A stretch of DNA of 64,000 nucleotides, from contig NZ_JAJHPV010000013.1 in NCBI RefSeq assembly GCF_020831365.1, positions 496,001 through 560,000 on the forward strand. Reading direction: 5' to 3'. How positions within the stretch are numbered: the stretch's first letter is position 1; each line of letters starts with the position of its first letter. Under the pieces are notes generated by a model, which searched no databases, was not told the DNA's origin, and saw only the letters and a program-made list of their open reading frames with translations. The position numbers and the translations under genes are program-made. The DNA comes from Massilia agrisoli (GTDB lineage Bacteria; Pseudomonadota; Gammaproteobacteria; Burkholderiales; Burkholderiaceae_D). Positions 17,322-25,432 of the stretch are shown here, piece after piece.

Positions 17322-17810
17322 GTGACGCTTTTTGATTATTTAGTATTGTTCGTGCTGGTTGCCTCGGTTGTCATCAGCACCATGCGCGGCCTGGTGAAGG
17401 AAATCCTGTCGCTGGTCAGCTGGGTGACCGCCTTTGTGGTCGCCAACGCGTATGGCGCCCAGCTGGCGCCGATGCTGCCGTCGATGATCCCCGGGGAAGC
17501 CGTGCGCCTGATGGTGGCGTTCGTGGCGCTGTTCCTCGGCGTGCGCATCCTGATGGGCCTGTTCACCCTGGCGGTCGATGCGCTGGTCAAGGCCGGCGGC
17601 CTGACCATTGCCGACCGCGGCCTGGGTGGCCTGTTCGGCCTGGCGCGGGGTATTGTGATTGTGTTGGCCGGCGTCATATTGTGTGGGATGACATCCATTC
17701 CCCAGCAGGCTTTCTGGAAGGAAGCCTTGCTCAGCCCAATGGTCGAGACCGGCGCGCGTACCATCAAGCCTTTCCTGCCAGGCACACTCGCACAATACGT
17801 AAAGTTTTGA
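17322..17810 (+). CDS. cvpA: CvpA family membrane protein
   Basis: A 162-residue protein from a GTG start, with four membrane helices (starting LFDYLVLFVLVASVVIST) and the CvpA features MRGLVKEILSLVSWV and the GLGGLFGLARGIVIVL stretch. CvpA is an inner-membrane protein first linked to colicin V export and often co-transcribed with purF. It is 41 bp upstream of purF here. Its precise role is not settled. Confidence 0.92.
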   Translation: MTLFDYLVLFVLVASVVISTMRGLVKEILSLVSWVTAFVVANAYGAQLAPMLPSMIPGEAVRLMVAFVALFLGVRILMGLFTLAVDALVKAGGLTIADRGLGGLFGLARGIVIVLAGVILCGMTSIPQQAFWKEALLSPMVETGARTIKPFLPGTLAQYVKF

Positions 17811-17851
17811 ATATCTTTAAAATCCAGCAGTACCAGTCTTAGGAGCGCACC

Positions 17852-19372
17852 ATGTGTGGCATCGTCGGCGTCGTCTCGAATAACCCCGTCAACCAGCTGT
17901 TGTATGACGCATTGCTGCTTTTGCAGCACCGCGGCCAGGACGCAGCGGGCATCGCAACCAATCACAGCAGCATGTTCTCCATGCACAAGGCCAACGGCCT
18001 CGTGCGTGACGTTTTCCGTACGCGCAACATGCGTTCGCTGCAGGGCAATTCCGGTATCGGCCACTGCCGCTATCCGACCGCCGGCTCGTCGAGCGAAGAG
18101 GAAGCGCAGCCGTTCTACGTCAACGCGCCGTTCGGCATCACCCTGGCGCATAACGGCAACCTGACCAACCAGGAGCAGCTCAAGTCCGAGATGTTCCGCA
18201 ATGACCGCCGCCACATCAACACCGACTCCGATTCGGAAGTGCTGCTTAACGTGCTGGCGCATGAAATCCAGGAAAGCACCACTGGCCTGGCGCTCGATCC
18301 TGATTCGGTATTCAAGGCAGTCGCCGCGGTGCACCGCCGCGTGCGTGGCGCCTACGCCGTGGTGGCGCAGATCGCGGGCCACGGCCTGCTGGCCTTCCGC
18401 GATCCGTTCGGCATCCGCCCGCTGTGCATCGGCATTAACGAAACCGACAACGGCACCGAGTACCTGGTCGCCAGCGAGTCGGTCGCGCTCGAAGGCATGG
18501 GCTTCACCTTCCTGCGCGATGTGGCGCCGGGCGAAGCGATGTTCATCGACATGGATGGCAAGCTGCACGAGCGCCAGTGCGCGGACAACCCGTCGCTGAA
18601 CCCGTGCGCGTTCGAATACGTGTACCTGGCGCGCCCGGACTCGATCCTCGACGGCGCTTCGGTCTACGCTACCCGCCTCAAGATGGGCGAGTACCTGGCC
18701 GACAAGGTGCGCGCCCGGTTCAAGGCCGGCGACATCGATGTGGTCATGCCGATTCCCGATTCGTCGCGCCCGGCCGCCATCCAGCTGGCGCTCAAGCTCG
18801 GCGTCGAGTACCGCGAAGGCTTCATCAAGAACCGCTACATCGGCCGTACCTTCCTGATGCCGGGACAGGCGATCCGCCGCAAGTCGGTGCGCCAGAAGCT
18901 CAACGCGATCACTGCCGAATTCAAGGGCAAGAACGTGCTGCTGGTGGACGACTCGATCGTGCGCGGCACCACCAGCCGCGAAATCGTCCAGATGGCGCGC
19001 GAAGCGGGCGCCCGCAATGTGTACTTCGCTTCGGCCGCGCCACCGGTGCTGTTCCCGAACGTGTATGGCATCGACATGCCGACCCGCGACGAACTGATCG
19101 CCTACGGCCGCAGCAACGAAGAGATCTGCCGCGAGATCACCGCCGACGCCCTGGTGTACCAGGATGTCGACGCGCTCAAGCGGTCGATCTCGGACGTCAA
19201 TCCGGCGCTGCAGAACTTCGAGGCTTCGTGCTTCGATGGCGTGTATGTGACCGGCGACGTGACCCCCGAGTACCTCGACCGCCTCGAGTTCGCACGCCAC
19301 AACCCGAAGGCCGCTGTCGAGGAGGACGCGGCCCGCACGCGCTTGAACCTGAACCTCGCGACCAGCGAGTAA
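17852..19372 (+). CDS. purF: Amidophosphoribosyltransferase
   Basis: A 506-residue PurF. The N-terminal catalytic Cys2 follows the initiator Met (MCGIVGVVS), typical of the class II glutamine amidotransferase domain, and the phosphoribosyltransferase signature [20 protein letters not shown] is at about residues 360-380. It makes phosphoribosylamine from PRPP and glutamine, the first committed step of purine synthesis. A GGAG ribosome site precedes it. Length matches E. coli PurF. Confidence 0.97.
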   Translation: MCGIVGVVSNNPVNQLLYDALLLLQHRGQDAAGIATNHSSMFSMHKANGLVRDVFRTRNMRSLQGNSGIGHCRYPTAGSSSEEEAQPFYVNAPFGITLAHNGNLTNQEQLKSEMFRNDRRHINTDSDSEVLLNVLAHEIQESTTGLALDPDSVFKAVAAVHRRVRGAYAVVAQIAGHGLLAFRDPFGIRPLCIGINETDNGTEYLVASESVALEGMGFTFLRDVAPGEAMFIDMDGKLHERQCADNPSLNPCAFEYVYLARPDSILDGASVYATRLKMGEYLADKVRARFKAGDIDVVMPIPDSSRPAAIQLALKLGVEYREGFIKNRYIGRTFLMPGQAIRRKSVRQKLNAITAEFKGKNVLLVDDSIVRGTTSREIVQMAREAGARNVYFASAAPPVLFPNVYGIDMPTRDELIAYGRSNEEICREITADALVYQDVDALKRSISDVNPALQNFEASCFDGVYVTGDVTPEYLDRLEFARHNPKAAVEEDAARTRLNLNLATSE

Positions 19373-19424
19373 ACGCGTTGCATCCCGGCGGCCGCAAGCG
19401 TCGCCGGGCTTCACTCCAGCCATC

Positions 19425-20660
19425 ATGAGCGACAAGAAGAACTACGGCTTTACCACTACCATCCTGCACAGCGACCGCCGCAAGGCGATCGAGCACGGAT
19501 CGCTGCACAAGCCGGTGCACACGTCGGTTACCTTCGGCTACAACGATGCGCGCCAGCTGGCGTCGGTCTTCCAGGGCAAGGAACCGGGCTTCCGCTACGG
19601 CCGCCAGGGCAATCCGACCATCGCGGCGCTGGAAGACAAGATCACCCGCATGGAAGATGGTGTCGGCACCTTGTGCTTCGCCACCGGCATGGGCGCGATC
19701 GGGGCGGTGTTCCAGGCGCTGCTGCGAGCGGGAGACCACGTAGTGTCGTCGTCCTTCTTGTTCGGCAATACCAACAGCCTGTGGCAGACCGTGGCAGGGC
19801 AGGGCGTCGCGGTCGATTTCGTCGATGCGACCGAGGTGGCCAATGTCGAAGCGGCGCTGACACCCGCCACCCGCGTGGTGTTCGTCGAGACCATCGCCAA
19901 CCCGCGCACCCAGGTGGCGGACCTGGCCCGCATCGGCAAGCTGTGCGCCGAGCGCGGCATCCTGTACGTGGTCGACAATACGATGACCACGCCTTACCTG
20001 TTCCGCCCGAAGTCGGTGGGCGCTGGCCTGGTGGTCAACTCGCTGACCAAGTCGATCGGCGGCCACGGCAACGCGCTGGGCGGCAGCCTGACCGTTACCG
20101 GCGCCTACGACTGGAACAACTATCCGAACATCGCCGCCAACTACAAGCGCGCCGCACCGGCGCAGTGGGGGCTGGCGCAGCTGCGTGCGAAAGCGCTGCG
20201 CGACTTCGGCGCTTCGCTGGGGCCGGAAGCGGCCCACCACATCGCCGTGGGCGCCGAGACGCTGGCGCTGCGCATGGAGCGCACCTGCGCCAATGCGCTG
20301 GCGCTGGCGCAGATGCTCGAAGCCGATGAGCGCGTCGCCGCGGTCTACTATCCCGGCCTCGCGTCGCATCCCCAGCATGGCGTGGCCACGGAACTGTTCA
20401 AGTCTTACGGTTCGCTGTTCAGCTTTGAACTGAAAGAGAACATCGACTGCTTCGATTTCCTGGACCGGATGACGATCGCCGTCTCGGCCAGCAACCTGGG
20501 CGACACGCGCACGCTGGTGATCCCGGTCGCGCACACGATCTTCTTCGAGATGGGCGCCGAGCGCCGCGCCAGCATGGGCATCGCCGAGTCGCTGATCCGG
20601 GTGTCGGTGGGCATCGAAGACACGGCAGACCTGCTGGCCGACTTCAAGGGCGCGCTGTAA
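19425..20660 (+). CDS. Cys/Met-metabolism PLP enzyme (cystathionine gamma-synthase / O-succinylhomoserine sulfhydrylase family)
   Basis: A 411-residue fold-type I PLP enzyme. The PLP-binding lysine lies in VVNSLTKSIGGHGNALGG, and the YGRQGNPTIAALEDKITRME and DNTMTTPYLFRP stretches are family signatures. Enzymes of this family exchange the activated side chain of O-acyl-homoserine with cysteine or sulfide. In related bacteria the purF-adjacent copy is often metZ, but the exact substrate (cystathionine or homocysteine formation) cannot be told from sequence, so no symbol is given. It is 52 bp after purF on the same strand. Confidence 0.85.
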   Translation: MSDKKNYGFTTTILHSDRRKAIEHGSLHKPVHTSVTFGYNDARQLASVFQGKEPGFRYGRQGNPTIAALEDKITRMEDGVGTLCFATGMGAIGAVFQALLRAGDHVVSSSFLFGNTNSLWQTVAGQGVAVDFVDATEVANVEAALTPATRVVFVETIANPRTQVADLARIGKLCAERGILYVVDNTMTTPYLFRPKSVGAGLVVNSLTKSIGGHGNALGGSLTVTGAYDWNNYPNIAANYKRAAPAQWGLAQLRAKALRDFGASLGPEAAHHIAVGAETLALRMERTCANALALAQMLEADERVAAVYYPGLASHPQHGVATELFKSYGSLFSFELKENIDCFDFLDRMTIAVSASNLGDTRTLVIPVAHTIFFEMGAERRASMGIAESLIRVSVGIEDTADLLADFKGAL

Positions 20661-20751
20661 ATACTTGGCAACCTAGTATTTTTGTTAGGTGATGTTCCAC
20701 AACGCGAAACGCGGCGTATGATCAGGAGTTCAACTTTTGATGGAGACGATC

Positions 20752-21564
20752 ATGCGTGCCCTTGTTCTCGCTGTTGCCCTCTCTGTGTCAGGCGCCGCCT
20801 TCGCGGACGACCTTGCCGACGCCAACAAGGCGCTGGCCACAAAATCCTATCCGCAGGCCTTACAGTTGTTCAGCAAGCTTGCCGCCGCCGGTAACGCCGA
20901 GGCGCGTTTCCGCCTGGGCGAGATGTACTGGTATGGCCAGGGTGTGCCGGCCGACCGCGCAAAGGGCGATGCCTTGTTTGCGCAGGCTGCAGCGGGCGGC
21001 GTCGCAGAGGCGAACAAGGCATTGAAGCGCAGCGCGCGCCGCGCCGAACGCGGCGCCGATATCGCGTACTGGACAGAAAAGTACGACGGCGCCGACCTGA
21101 CGTCGGGCAAATACCGCTGCGAGCGTCCCGTCATCCCGGCCATATCGAAGTCCAACAACGACATTGCCGCCACCAACTCGGCCTACAACGCCTGGGCCAC
21201 TTGCTACAACGGCTTCATCGCCAACCTTGGCGATGCCATGCCCGCCGGTAAGCGCGTGCCCGGCGACATCGTCGAGCTGATGAGCGACGCCGAGATCGAA
21301 CAGGCCCGTGCCCACCTGGACCGCGTGTATGCCAGCGTGGCCGACAAGGAGCAGGCGAATGCCAGCGCGCTGGTTGCGCAGCACGGCGCTTGGGAGAAGG
21401 CGACTGTCGCATTTGCCAGCGAGTCCAACAAGCAAGCCGCCGTCCGCAAAGACATGCAGAAAGCGCAGCTTGAGCTTGAGATGCACCAGCGCGCCGGACG
21501 CCCGGCCCAGGCCAATCCACCGGCGCCGCCACCACCGCCGCCACCACCACGCCCTGGCGTGTAA
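20752..21564 (+). CDS. Secreted Sel1-repeat protein, first of a tandem pair
   Basis: About 270 residues from the ATG at 20752; GGAG six bases upstream fits, and a TTG 15 bp earlier is less likely. It has a signal peptide (RALVLAVALSVSGAAFA), a Sel1/TPR-like region (ARFRLGEMYWYGQGVPADRA) and a C-terminal module with YWTEKYDGADLTSGKYRC, then a helical segment and a poly-proline tail (PPAPPPPPPPP). The second gene shares the same module. Periplasmic location is inferred. Function unknown. Confidence 0.8.
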   Translation: MRALVLAVALSVSGAAFADDLADANKALATKSYPQALQLFSKLAAAGNAEARFRLGEMYWYGQGVPADRAKGDALFAQAAAGGVAEANKALKRSARRAERGADIAYWTEKYDGADLTSGKYRCERPVIPAISKSNNDIAATNSAYNAWATCYNGFIANLGDAMPAGKRVPGDIVELMSDAEIEQARAHLDRVYASVADKEQANASALVAQHGAWEKATVAFASESNKQAAVRKDMQKAQLELEMHQRAGRPAQANPPAPPPPPPPPRPGV

Positions 21565-21598
21565 TCCGCGCGGCGCCAGCCAGACGGCGCCATGCAGA

Positions 21599-21650
21599 TG
21601 GATGGTTGTGGAAATTCCAGTTATGATCTGGAATCATCTACGACCATCCA
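21599..21650 (+). promoter_or_regulatory. Long imperfect hairpin just upstream of the second Sel1-type gene
   Basis: Arms 21599-21620 and 21628-21650 pair over about 22 bp with a few mismatches, with the perfect core ATTCCAG-N7-CTGGAAT (21614-21634). The structure ends ten bases before the ATG at 21660, and no clear ribosome site is visible in between. It could be an operator, an attenuator or an mRNA-stability element. Confidence 0.5.
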
Positions 21651-21659
21651 AGCGCGACA

Positions 21660-22367
21660 ATGAAGAAATACCTGTTCGTCCTCTCCCTCCTGGTCTCGGG
21701 CGCCGCTTTTGCGGATCCGATCGCCGACGCCAATGCACTGTTCGCCAAGAAGGCCTATCCGCAGGCAATGCAGGCTTACACCAAACTCGCAAATGCCGGC
21801 AATGCCGAGGCGCAGCTGCACCTTGGCGAGATGCACCTGTACGGCGAAGCGGGGGCGGTCGACCTGGCGAAGGCCGAGGCCTGGTTCAAGAAATCGGCCG
21901 CCAAGGGCAACAAGACGGCAATCGGTGCGCTGGAGATGATGAAGCGGCGCGAAGCGCGCCGCGCCGACATCGAATACTGGACCTCGAAATACGATGGCGC
22001 GGAACTCAAGTCGGGTAAATACCGTTGCGTCGCGCCGCGCATTCCTGCGATGTCGAAACAAAACGATGAGATCGAAGCAGTCGGCGCCAAGGTGAGCGCG
22101 TGGCAGGAATGCTTTAACGCATTCGTGCAGAACCTGAACGACTCGTCACCGTTGACGAAGCTGATCCCGAAAGACATCGCCGACCTGCTGACGAAGGATG
22201 AACATGAACAGGCGGCCAAGCACCTGGCGCAGGTGCATGCGAACCTCGCGGAAGAGGCGCGGGTGTCCTCGAAACTGCTGCTGGCCGACTTTGCCGTGTG
22301 GCGCGACGCCACCGACAAGTATGTGAGCGAGTATAACCAGATGATCAAGGCATCGAAGGGCAAGTAA
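21660..22367 (+). CDS. Secreted Sel1-repeat protein, second of a tandem pair
   Basis: A 235-residue protein with signal peptide (KKYLFVLSLLVSGAAFA), a Sel1/TPR-like part (QLHLGEMHLYGEAGAVDLAK) and the module YWTSKYDGAELKSGKYRC followed by PRIPAMSKQND. It shares this layout and many residues with the gene just upstream, so the two are tandem duplicates that have diverged; this copy lacks the poly-proline tail. Function unknown. The conserved single Cys in the KYRC segment and the later Cys could pair. Confidence 0.8.
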   Translation: MKKYLFVLSLLVSGAAFADPIADANALFAKKAYPQAMQAYTKLANAGNAEAQLHLGEMHLYGEAGAVDLAKAEAWFKKSAAKGNKTAIGALEMMKRREARRADIEYWTSKYDGAELKSGKYRCVAPRIPAMSKQNDEIEAVGAKVSAWQECFNAFVQNLNDSSPLTKLIPKDIADLLTKDEHEQAAKHLAQVHANLAEEARVSSKLLLADFAVWRDATDKYVSEYNQMIKASKGK

Positions 22368-22383
22368 GCCCGGGTTGACGCCG

Positions 22384-22408
22384 GCCATTCCCGCCGCGCG
22401 GGAATGGC
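22384..22408. terminator. Stem-loop between convergent genes (Sel1-type gene and lexA)
   Basis: A perfect 11-bp stem (GCCATTCCCGC / GCGGGAATGGC) with a three-base loop, placed between the stop codons of the two convergent genes. There is no T-run, so it may be a bidirectional stop with help from Rho or a REP-like palindrome. Confidence 0.5.
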
Positions 22409-22418
22409 GCCGCACTGT

Positions 22419-23054
22419 TTAGTGCCAGCTGCGCATCAGGCCAACTGCCAGGCCTTCCAGCGCAAACTCATCTTCCGACGGATCGACCCGGATCACCTTG
22501 AAGTCAGGATTTTCCGGGAACAGCTCGATCAGGTCGCCGGTCTTCTTGTAGCGCTTGACCGTGACTTCCTGACCCAGGCGGGCCACGACGATCTGGCCAT
22601 TCTTCGCACTGTCGATCTTCTTTACCGCCAGCAGGTCGCCGTCCATGATGCCGGCGTCGCGCATCGACTCGCCGCGCACTTTCAGCAAGAAGTCAGGCTT
22701 GGCCGAGAACATGGCCGGGTCGACGCTGTAGGTCGCCTCGACGTGTTCCTGCGCCAGGATGGGCGAGCCCGCGGCGACGCGGCCGACCAGCGGCAGCGCC
22801 ATCATCAGCGCGGCAGGCACGGCCGGCAGGGTGTCGGCACTGGCGCCGACCAGGCGGATGCCGCGCGAGGTGCCGGGCGAAATTTCGATGGCGCCCTTGC
22901 GCGCCAGTGCCTGCAGGTGTTCCTCGGCCGCGTTGGCGGACTTGAAACCCAGTTCATTGGCGATCTCGGCGCGGGTCGGAGGGAAGCCCGTGTTTTCGAT
23001 CGCGTCCTTGATCAGGTTAAGGATTTGTTCTTGCCGGGGTGTGAGCTTAAGCAT
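22419..23054 (-). CDS. lexA: SOS-response repressor LexA
   Basis: A 211-residue LexA. The N-terminal winged helix ([20 protein letters not shown] ... [14 protein letters not shown]) is followed by the autocleavage site Ala95-Gly96 and the catalytic dyad Ser130 (GESMRD) and Lys167 (QEVTVKRY). It represses SOS genes and self-cleaves when RecA filaments form. It should regulate itself through the perfect SOS box 29 bp upstream of its start codon. Length and motifs are typical. Confidence 0.97.
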   Translation of the reverse strand: MLKLTPRQEQILNLIKDAIENTGFPPTRAEIANELGFKSANAAEEHLQALARKGAIEISPGTSRGIRLVGASADTLPAVPAALMMALPLVGRVAAGSPILAQEHVEATYSVDPAMFSAKPDFLLKVRGESMRDAGIMDGDLLAVKKIDSAKNGQIVVARLGQEVTVKRYKKTGDLIELFPENPDFKVIRVDPSEDEFALEGLAVGLMRSWH

Positions 23055-23082
23055 GGCGGTCGGGGCTGGGTGGATGATCAGC

Positions 23083-23098
23083 CTGTATTTTTGTACAG
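23083..23098 (-). promoter_or_regulatory. LexA (SOS) box of the lexA promoter
   Basis: CTGT-N8-ACAG, with the spacer ATTTTTGT, a perfect match to the gammaproteobacterial/betaproteobacterial LexA box. It lies 29 bp upstream of the lexA start codon, as expected for autoregulation. Confidence 0.9.
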
Positions 23099-23167
23099 TA
23101 TTTCGCCTAATGCAAGCAAAAGTTGAATTTTCGGGGCGAAAAGCACTCTAAAGGATCAGGAGGCGTG

Positions 23168-23629
23168 ATGAATGACCCGAAAATTCCGTCCCCGGTGGTC
23201 GCCGCACCCGGGTATGAGGACGACCTGGTGGCGTGGATGGAAAACCAGATAGGGCTACTGCGTGCGCACAAGTTTGAATCGTTGGACCTCGAGAACCTGC
23301 TGGAAGAACTGGAGGGAATGGTGCGACATGAACGCAGGGGGCTACGCAGTCGCGTTGAACTTGTACTGGTTCATTTGCTAAAGCACCAGTTCCAGCCGCC
23401 GCGGAGGTCGCGCAGCTGGCTGTTGACTCTCGATGAGCAGCGAAACAAAATTGCCGATCGGATCGAGGATAGTCCCAGCTTGAGGCGCGAGCTGCAGGGT
23501 TACATGGACTCTCGCTATACGCGCGCGGTGGAAACCGCTTCGCTCCAAACCCGGCGACCTGCTTCCGATTTCCCAACTACATGCCCATACGCGGTCGAGC
23601 AACTGCTGGACAAAGACTTCCTGCCCTGA
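23168..23629 (+). CDS. DUF29 family protein
   Basis: About 153 residues from an ATG at 23168 with GGAGG six bases upstream (an earlier in-frame ATG at 23123 lacks a ribosome site and overlaps the SOS region). The sequence is typical DUF29: [32 protein letters not shown] and a later LEDSPSLR-like stretch. DUF29 proteins are small helical proteins of unknown function, common in cyanobacteria and proteobacteria. It is divergent from lexA, so the same intergenic region could drive both. Confidence 0.85.
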   Translation: MNDPKIPSPVVAAPGYEDDLVAWMENQIGLLRAHKFESLDLENLLEELEGMVRHERRGLRSRVELVLVHLLKHQFQPPRRSRSWLLTLDEQRNKIADRIEDSPSLRRELQGYMDSRYTRAVETASLQTRRPASDFPTTCPYAVEQLLDKDFLP

Positions 23630-23657
23630 CGTGCACCGGCCTGCGCAAACAAGGGGA

Positions 23658-23687
23658 TTGCCCTTACCACCATTCACGGTTTATAAT
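23658..23687 (+). promoter_or_regulatory. Promoter of the rpsF operon
   Basis: TTGCCC (23658-23663) and a perfect TATAAT (23682-23687) are separated by 18 bp, with the rpsF start 76 bp downstream. A consensus -10 in a GC-rich genome fits strong ribosomal-protein expression. Confidence 0.6.
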
Positions 23688-23763
23688 AGCCGGCTATTTC
23701 CCTTCCCACACTCGTCTTGACGCCGAGGTGGGCATTTGTTTAAACGTCCTTAAGGAGTTATGC

Positions 23764-24162
23764 ATGCGTCATTATGAAATCGTTTTTATCGTCCACCCGG
23801 ACCAAAGCGAGCAAGTCCCGGCGATGATCGAACGTTACAAGGCCAGCGTCACCGCACGCGGCGGTAACATTCATCGCGTCGAAGACTGGGGCCGTCGCCA
23901 GATGGCTTACTCGATCCAGAAGCTGCCAAAAGCGCACTACATCTGCATGAACATCGAATGCGACAACGAGACCCTGGTGGAACTCGAAACCGCGTTCAAA
24001 TTCAATGATGCCGTGCTGCGTCACCTCACCGTTAAGATGAAGAAGGCTGAAACCGCGCCGTCGCCGATGATGAAGTCGGTACAACGTGAAGACGCAGCCA
24101 AGAGCCACCGCGCTGAAGCGCCAGCAGCTGCTCCTGCAGCAGCGCCTGCCGCAGCGGCCTGA
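23764..24162 (+). CDS. rpsF: 30S ribosomal protein S6
   Basis: A 132-residue bS6, beginning [14 protein letters not shown] after an AAGGAG ribosome site. The core RNA-binding fold is followed by an Ala-rich C-terminal tail ([12 protein letters not shown]). It binds S18 in the platform of the small subunit. It heads the standard rpsF-priB-rpsR-rplI operon. A longer frame upstream has no ribosome site and is rejected. Confidence 0.97.
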   Translation: MRHYEIVFIVHPDQSEQVPAMIERYKASVTARGGNIHRVEDWGRRQMAYSIQKLPKAHYICMNIECDNETLVELETAFKFNDAVLRHLTVKMKKAETAPSPMMKSVQREDAAKSHRAEAPAAAPAAAPAAAA

Positions 24163-24205
24163 TTCTTTGCACGGAAAACGTGAACGCGAACTTGATTGCA
24201 CGTAG

Positions 24206-24499
24206 GTGAATCAACTTCAGGTAGTAGCCCAGATTTGCGAGCGCGACGTATTGCGCTATACCCCGGCCGGCGTGCCGATCGTGTCCGCCACCTTGCTGCA
24301 CAGTTCGCAGCAGATGGAAGCAGGGGTGGCCAGGCTGGTCGAGTTTGAAATTGCCGCGCTAGCCGCGGGCGAAATTTCAGGCCGCTTCAGCCAGGCGGAA
24401 TTAGGCGCTGTCCATCAGTTCACAGGTTTCCTCGCCAAGAAGAACCGCAATAGCAAAAGCCTGGTGTTTCACATCATTGATTTCAGTGCCACCGCCTAA
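24206..24499 (+). CDS. priB: Primosomal replication protein PriB
   Basis: A 97-residue OB-fold protein from a GTG start. It begins MNQLQVVAQICERDVLRYTP and contains LVEFEIAALAAGEISGRF, matching PriB, a single-stranded-DNA-binding component of the replication-restart primosome with PriA and DnaT. It lies between rpsF and rpsR, the conserved position. Confidence 0.93.
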   Translation: MNQLQVVAQICERDVLRYTPAGVPIVSATLLHSSQQMEAGVARLVEFEIAALAAGEISGRFSQAELGAVHQFTGFLAKKNRNSKSLVFHIIDFSATA

Positions 24500-24530
24500 G
24501 CGGAGCACATTTTAGATACAGGAGCCTCAA

Positions 24531-24821
24531 ATGGCATTCGGTAAAAAATTCGACAAGAACAAAGCAAAGCTTAAAGAAAAGCGTAAACAGCAAAACCCAC
24601 TGTTCAAGCGTAAGAAATTCTGCCGCTTCACCGCAGCTAACGTTGAACAGGTCGACTACAAAGACGTCGACACGCTGAAAGACTTCGTCCAGGAAAACGG
24701 CAAGATCATGCCAGCACGCCTGACCGGCACCAAGGCGCACTACCAGCGCCAGGTGGACACCGCCATCAAGCGCGCGCGTTACCTCGCGCTGCTGCCATAC
24801 ACCGATCTGCACCACGCTTAA
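24531..24821 (+). CDS. rpsR: 30S ribosomal protein S18
   Basis: A 96-residue bS18 with the usual basic N-terminus ([20 protein letters not shown]) and the conserved core [20 protein letters not shown] and [20 protein letters not shown]. It binds next to S6 in the small subunit. A ribosome site (GGAGCC) precedes the ATG. Third gene of the rpsF operon. Confidence 0.97.
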   Translation: MAFGKKFDKNKAKLKEKRKQQNPLFKRKKFCRFTAANVEQVDYKDVDTLKDFVQENGKIMPARLTGTKAHYQRQVDTAIKRARYLALLPYTDLHHA

Positions 24822-24848
24822 TCGCTGGCAGAATAACTGGAGAGAACT

Positions 24849-25301
24849 ATGCAAATCATTCTGTTGGAAAAAGTTGTTAACGTCGGCAACCTGGGCGACG
24901 TGGTCAAAGTTAAAGACGGTTACGCACGTAACTTCCTGATCCCGCAACGTATGGCTCGCCGCGCTACCGCTGCAGCTGTTGCTGAATTCGAAGTCAAGCG
25001 CGCCGAACTGGAAAAAGCAGCAGCTGCAAAGCTGGCCGCTTCCCAGGCCCAGGGCGACAAGCTGAACGGCATGACCATCTCGATCTCGCAAAAAGCGGGC
25101 GTCGATGGCCGTCTGTTCGGTTCGGTTACCAACTTCGACATCGCTGAAGCGCTGACCAAGCAAGGTTTCGCTGTAGAAAAGGCGCAAGTGCGCATGCCTA
25201 CCGGCCCGCTCAAGACCACTGGCGAACACCCAGTAGCAGTGCAGCTGCACACCGACGTGGTTGTTGAAATCACGATCGCTGTTGTTGGCGAAGCTGCCTA
25301 A
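24849..25301 (+). CDS. rplI: 50S ribosomal protein L9
   Basis: A 150-residue bL9. It has the N-terminal domain with the [20 protein letters not shown] signature, a connecting helix rich in Lys/Glu/Ala and the C-terminal domain ending [14 protein letters not shown]. It stabilises the L1-stalk side of the large subunit. Last gene of the operon, 28 bp after rpsR and followed by a good terminator. Confidence 0.97.
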   Translation: MQIILLEKVVNVGNLGDVVKVKDGYARNFLIPQRMARRATAAAVAEFEVKRAELEKAAAAKLAASQAQGDKLNGMTISISQKAGVDGRLFGSVTNFDIAEALTKQGFAVEKAQVRMPTGPLKTTGEHPVAVQLHTDVVVEITIAVVGEAA

Positions 25302-25345
25302 GCAGTAAGAAACGGCGGGGAAGGCTGATGCCTTTCCTACCATAT

Positions 25346-25372
25346 AAAAAGCCGGGCTTGCCCGGCTTTTTT
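25346..25372 (+). terminator. Rho-independent terminator of the rpsF-rplI operon
   Basis: A stem GCCGGG (25351-25356) / CCCGGC (25361-25366) around CTTG, extended by A-T pairs, followed by six T. It lies 45 bp after the rplI stop. Confidence 0.85.
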
Positions 25373-25394
25373 ATCGCCTGAACCCGGCCAATTC

Positions 25395-25425
25395 TTGCAG
25401 CCTGTTCATGCGAAGCAGGTATAAT
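25395..25425 (+). promoter_or_regulatory. Candidate dnaB promoter overlapping the 5' end of the gene
   Basis: A perfect TATAAT (25420-25425) with a TTGCAG (25395-25400) 19 bp upstream. The -10 box ends seven bases before the ATG at 25433, so transcription would begin at or near the start codon. Confidence 0.45.
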
Positions 25426-25432
25426 GCGCGCC

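Noticed and set aside
17336-19435. A 699-codon open frame on the minus strand
   Set aside because: It is antisense to cvpA and purF and arises from high GC in the third codon position; its translation has no recognisable domain.
20671-20690. Small ACCTA-N10-TAGGT inverted pair after the Cys/Met enzyme gene
   Set aside because: Only five-base arms and no T-run; too weak to call a terminator or operator.
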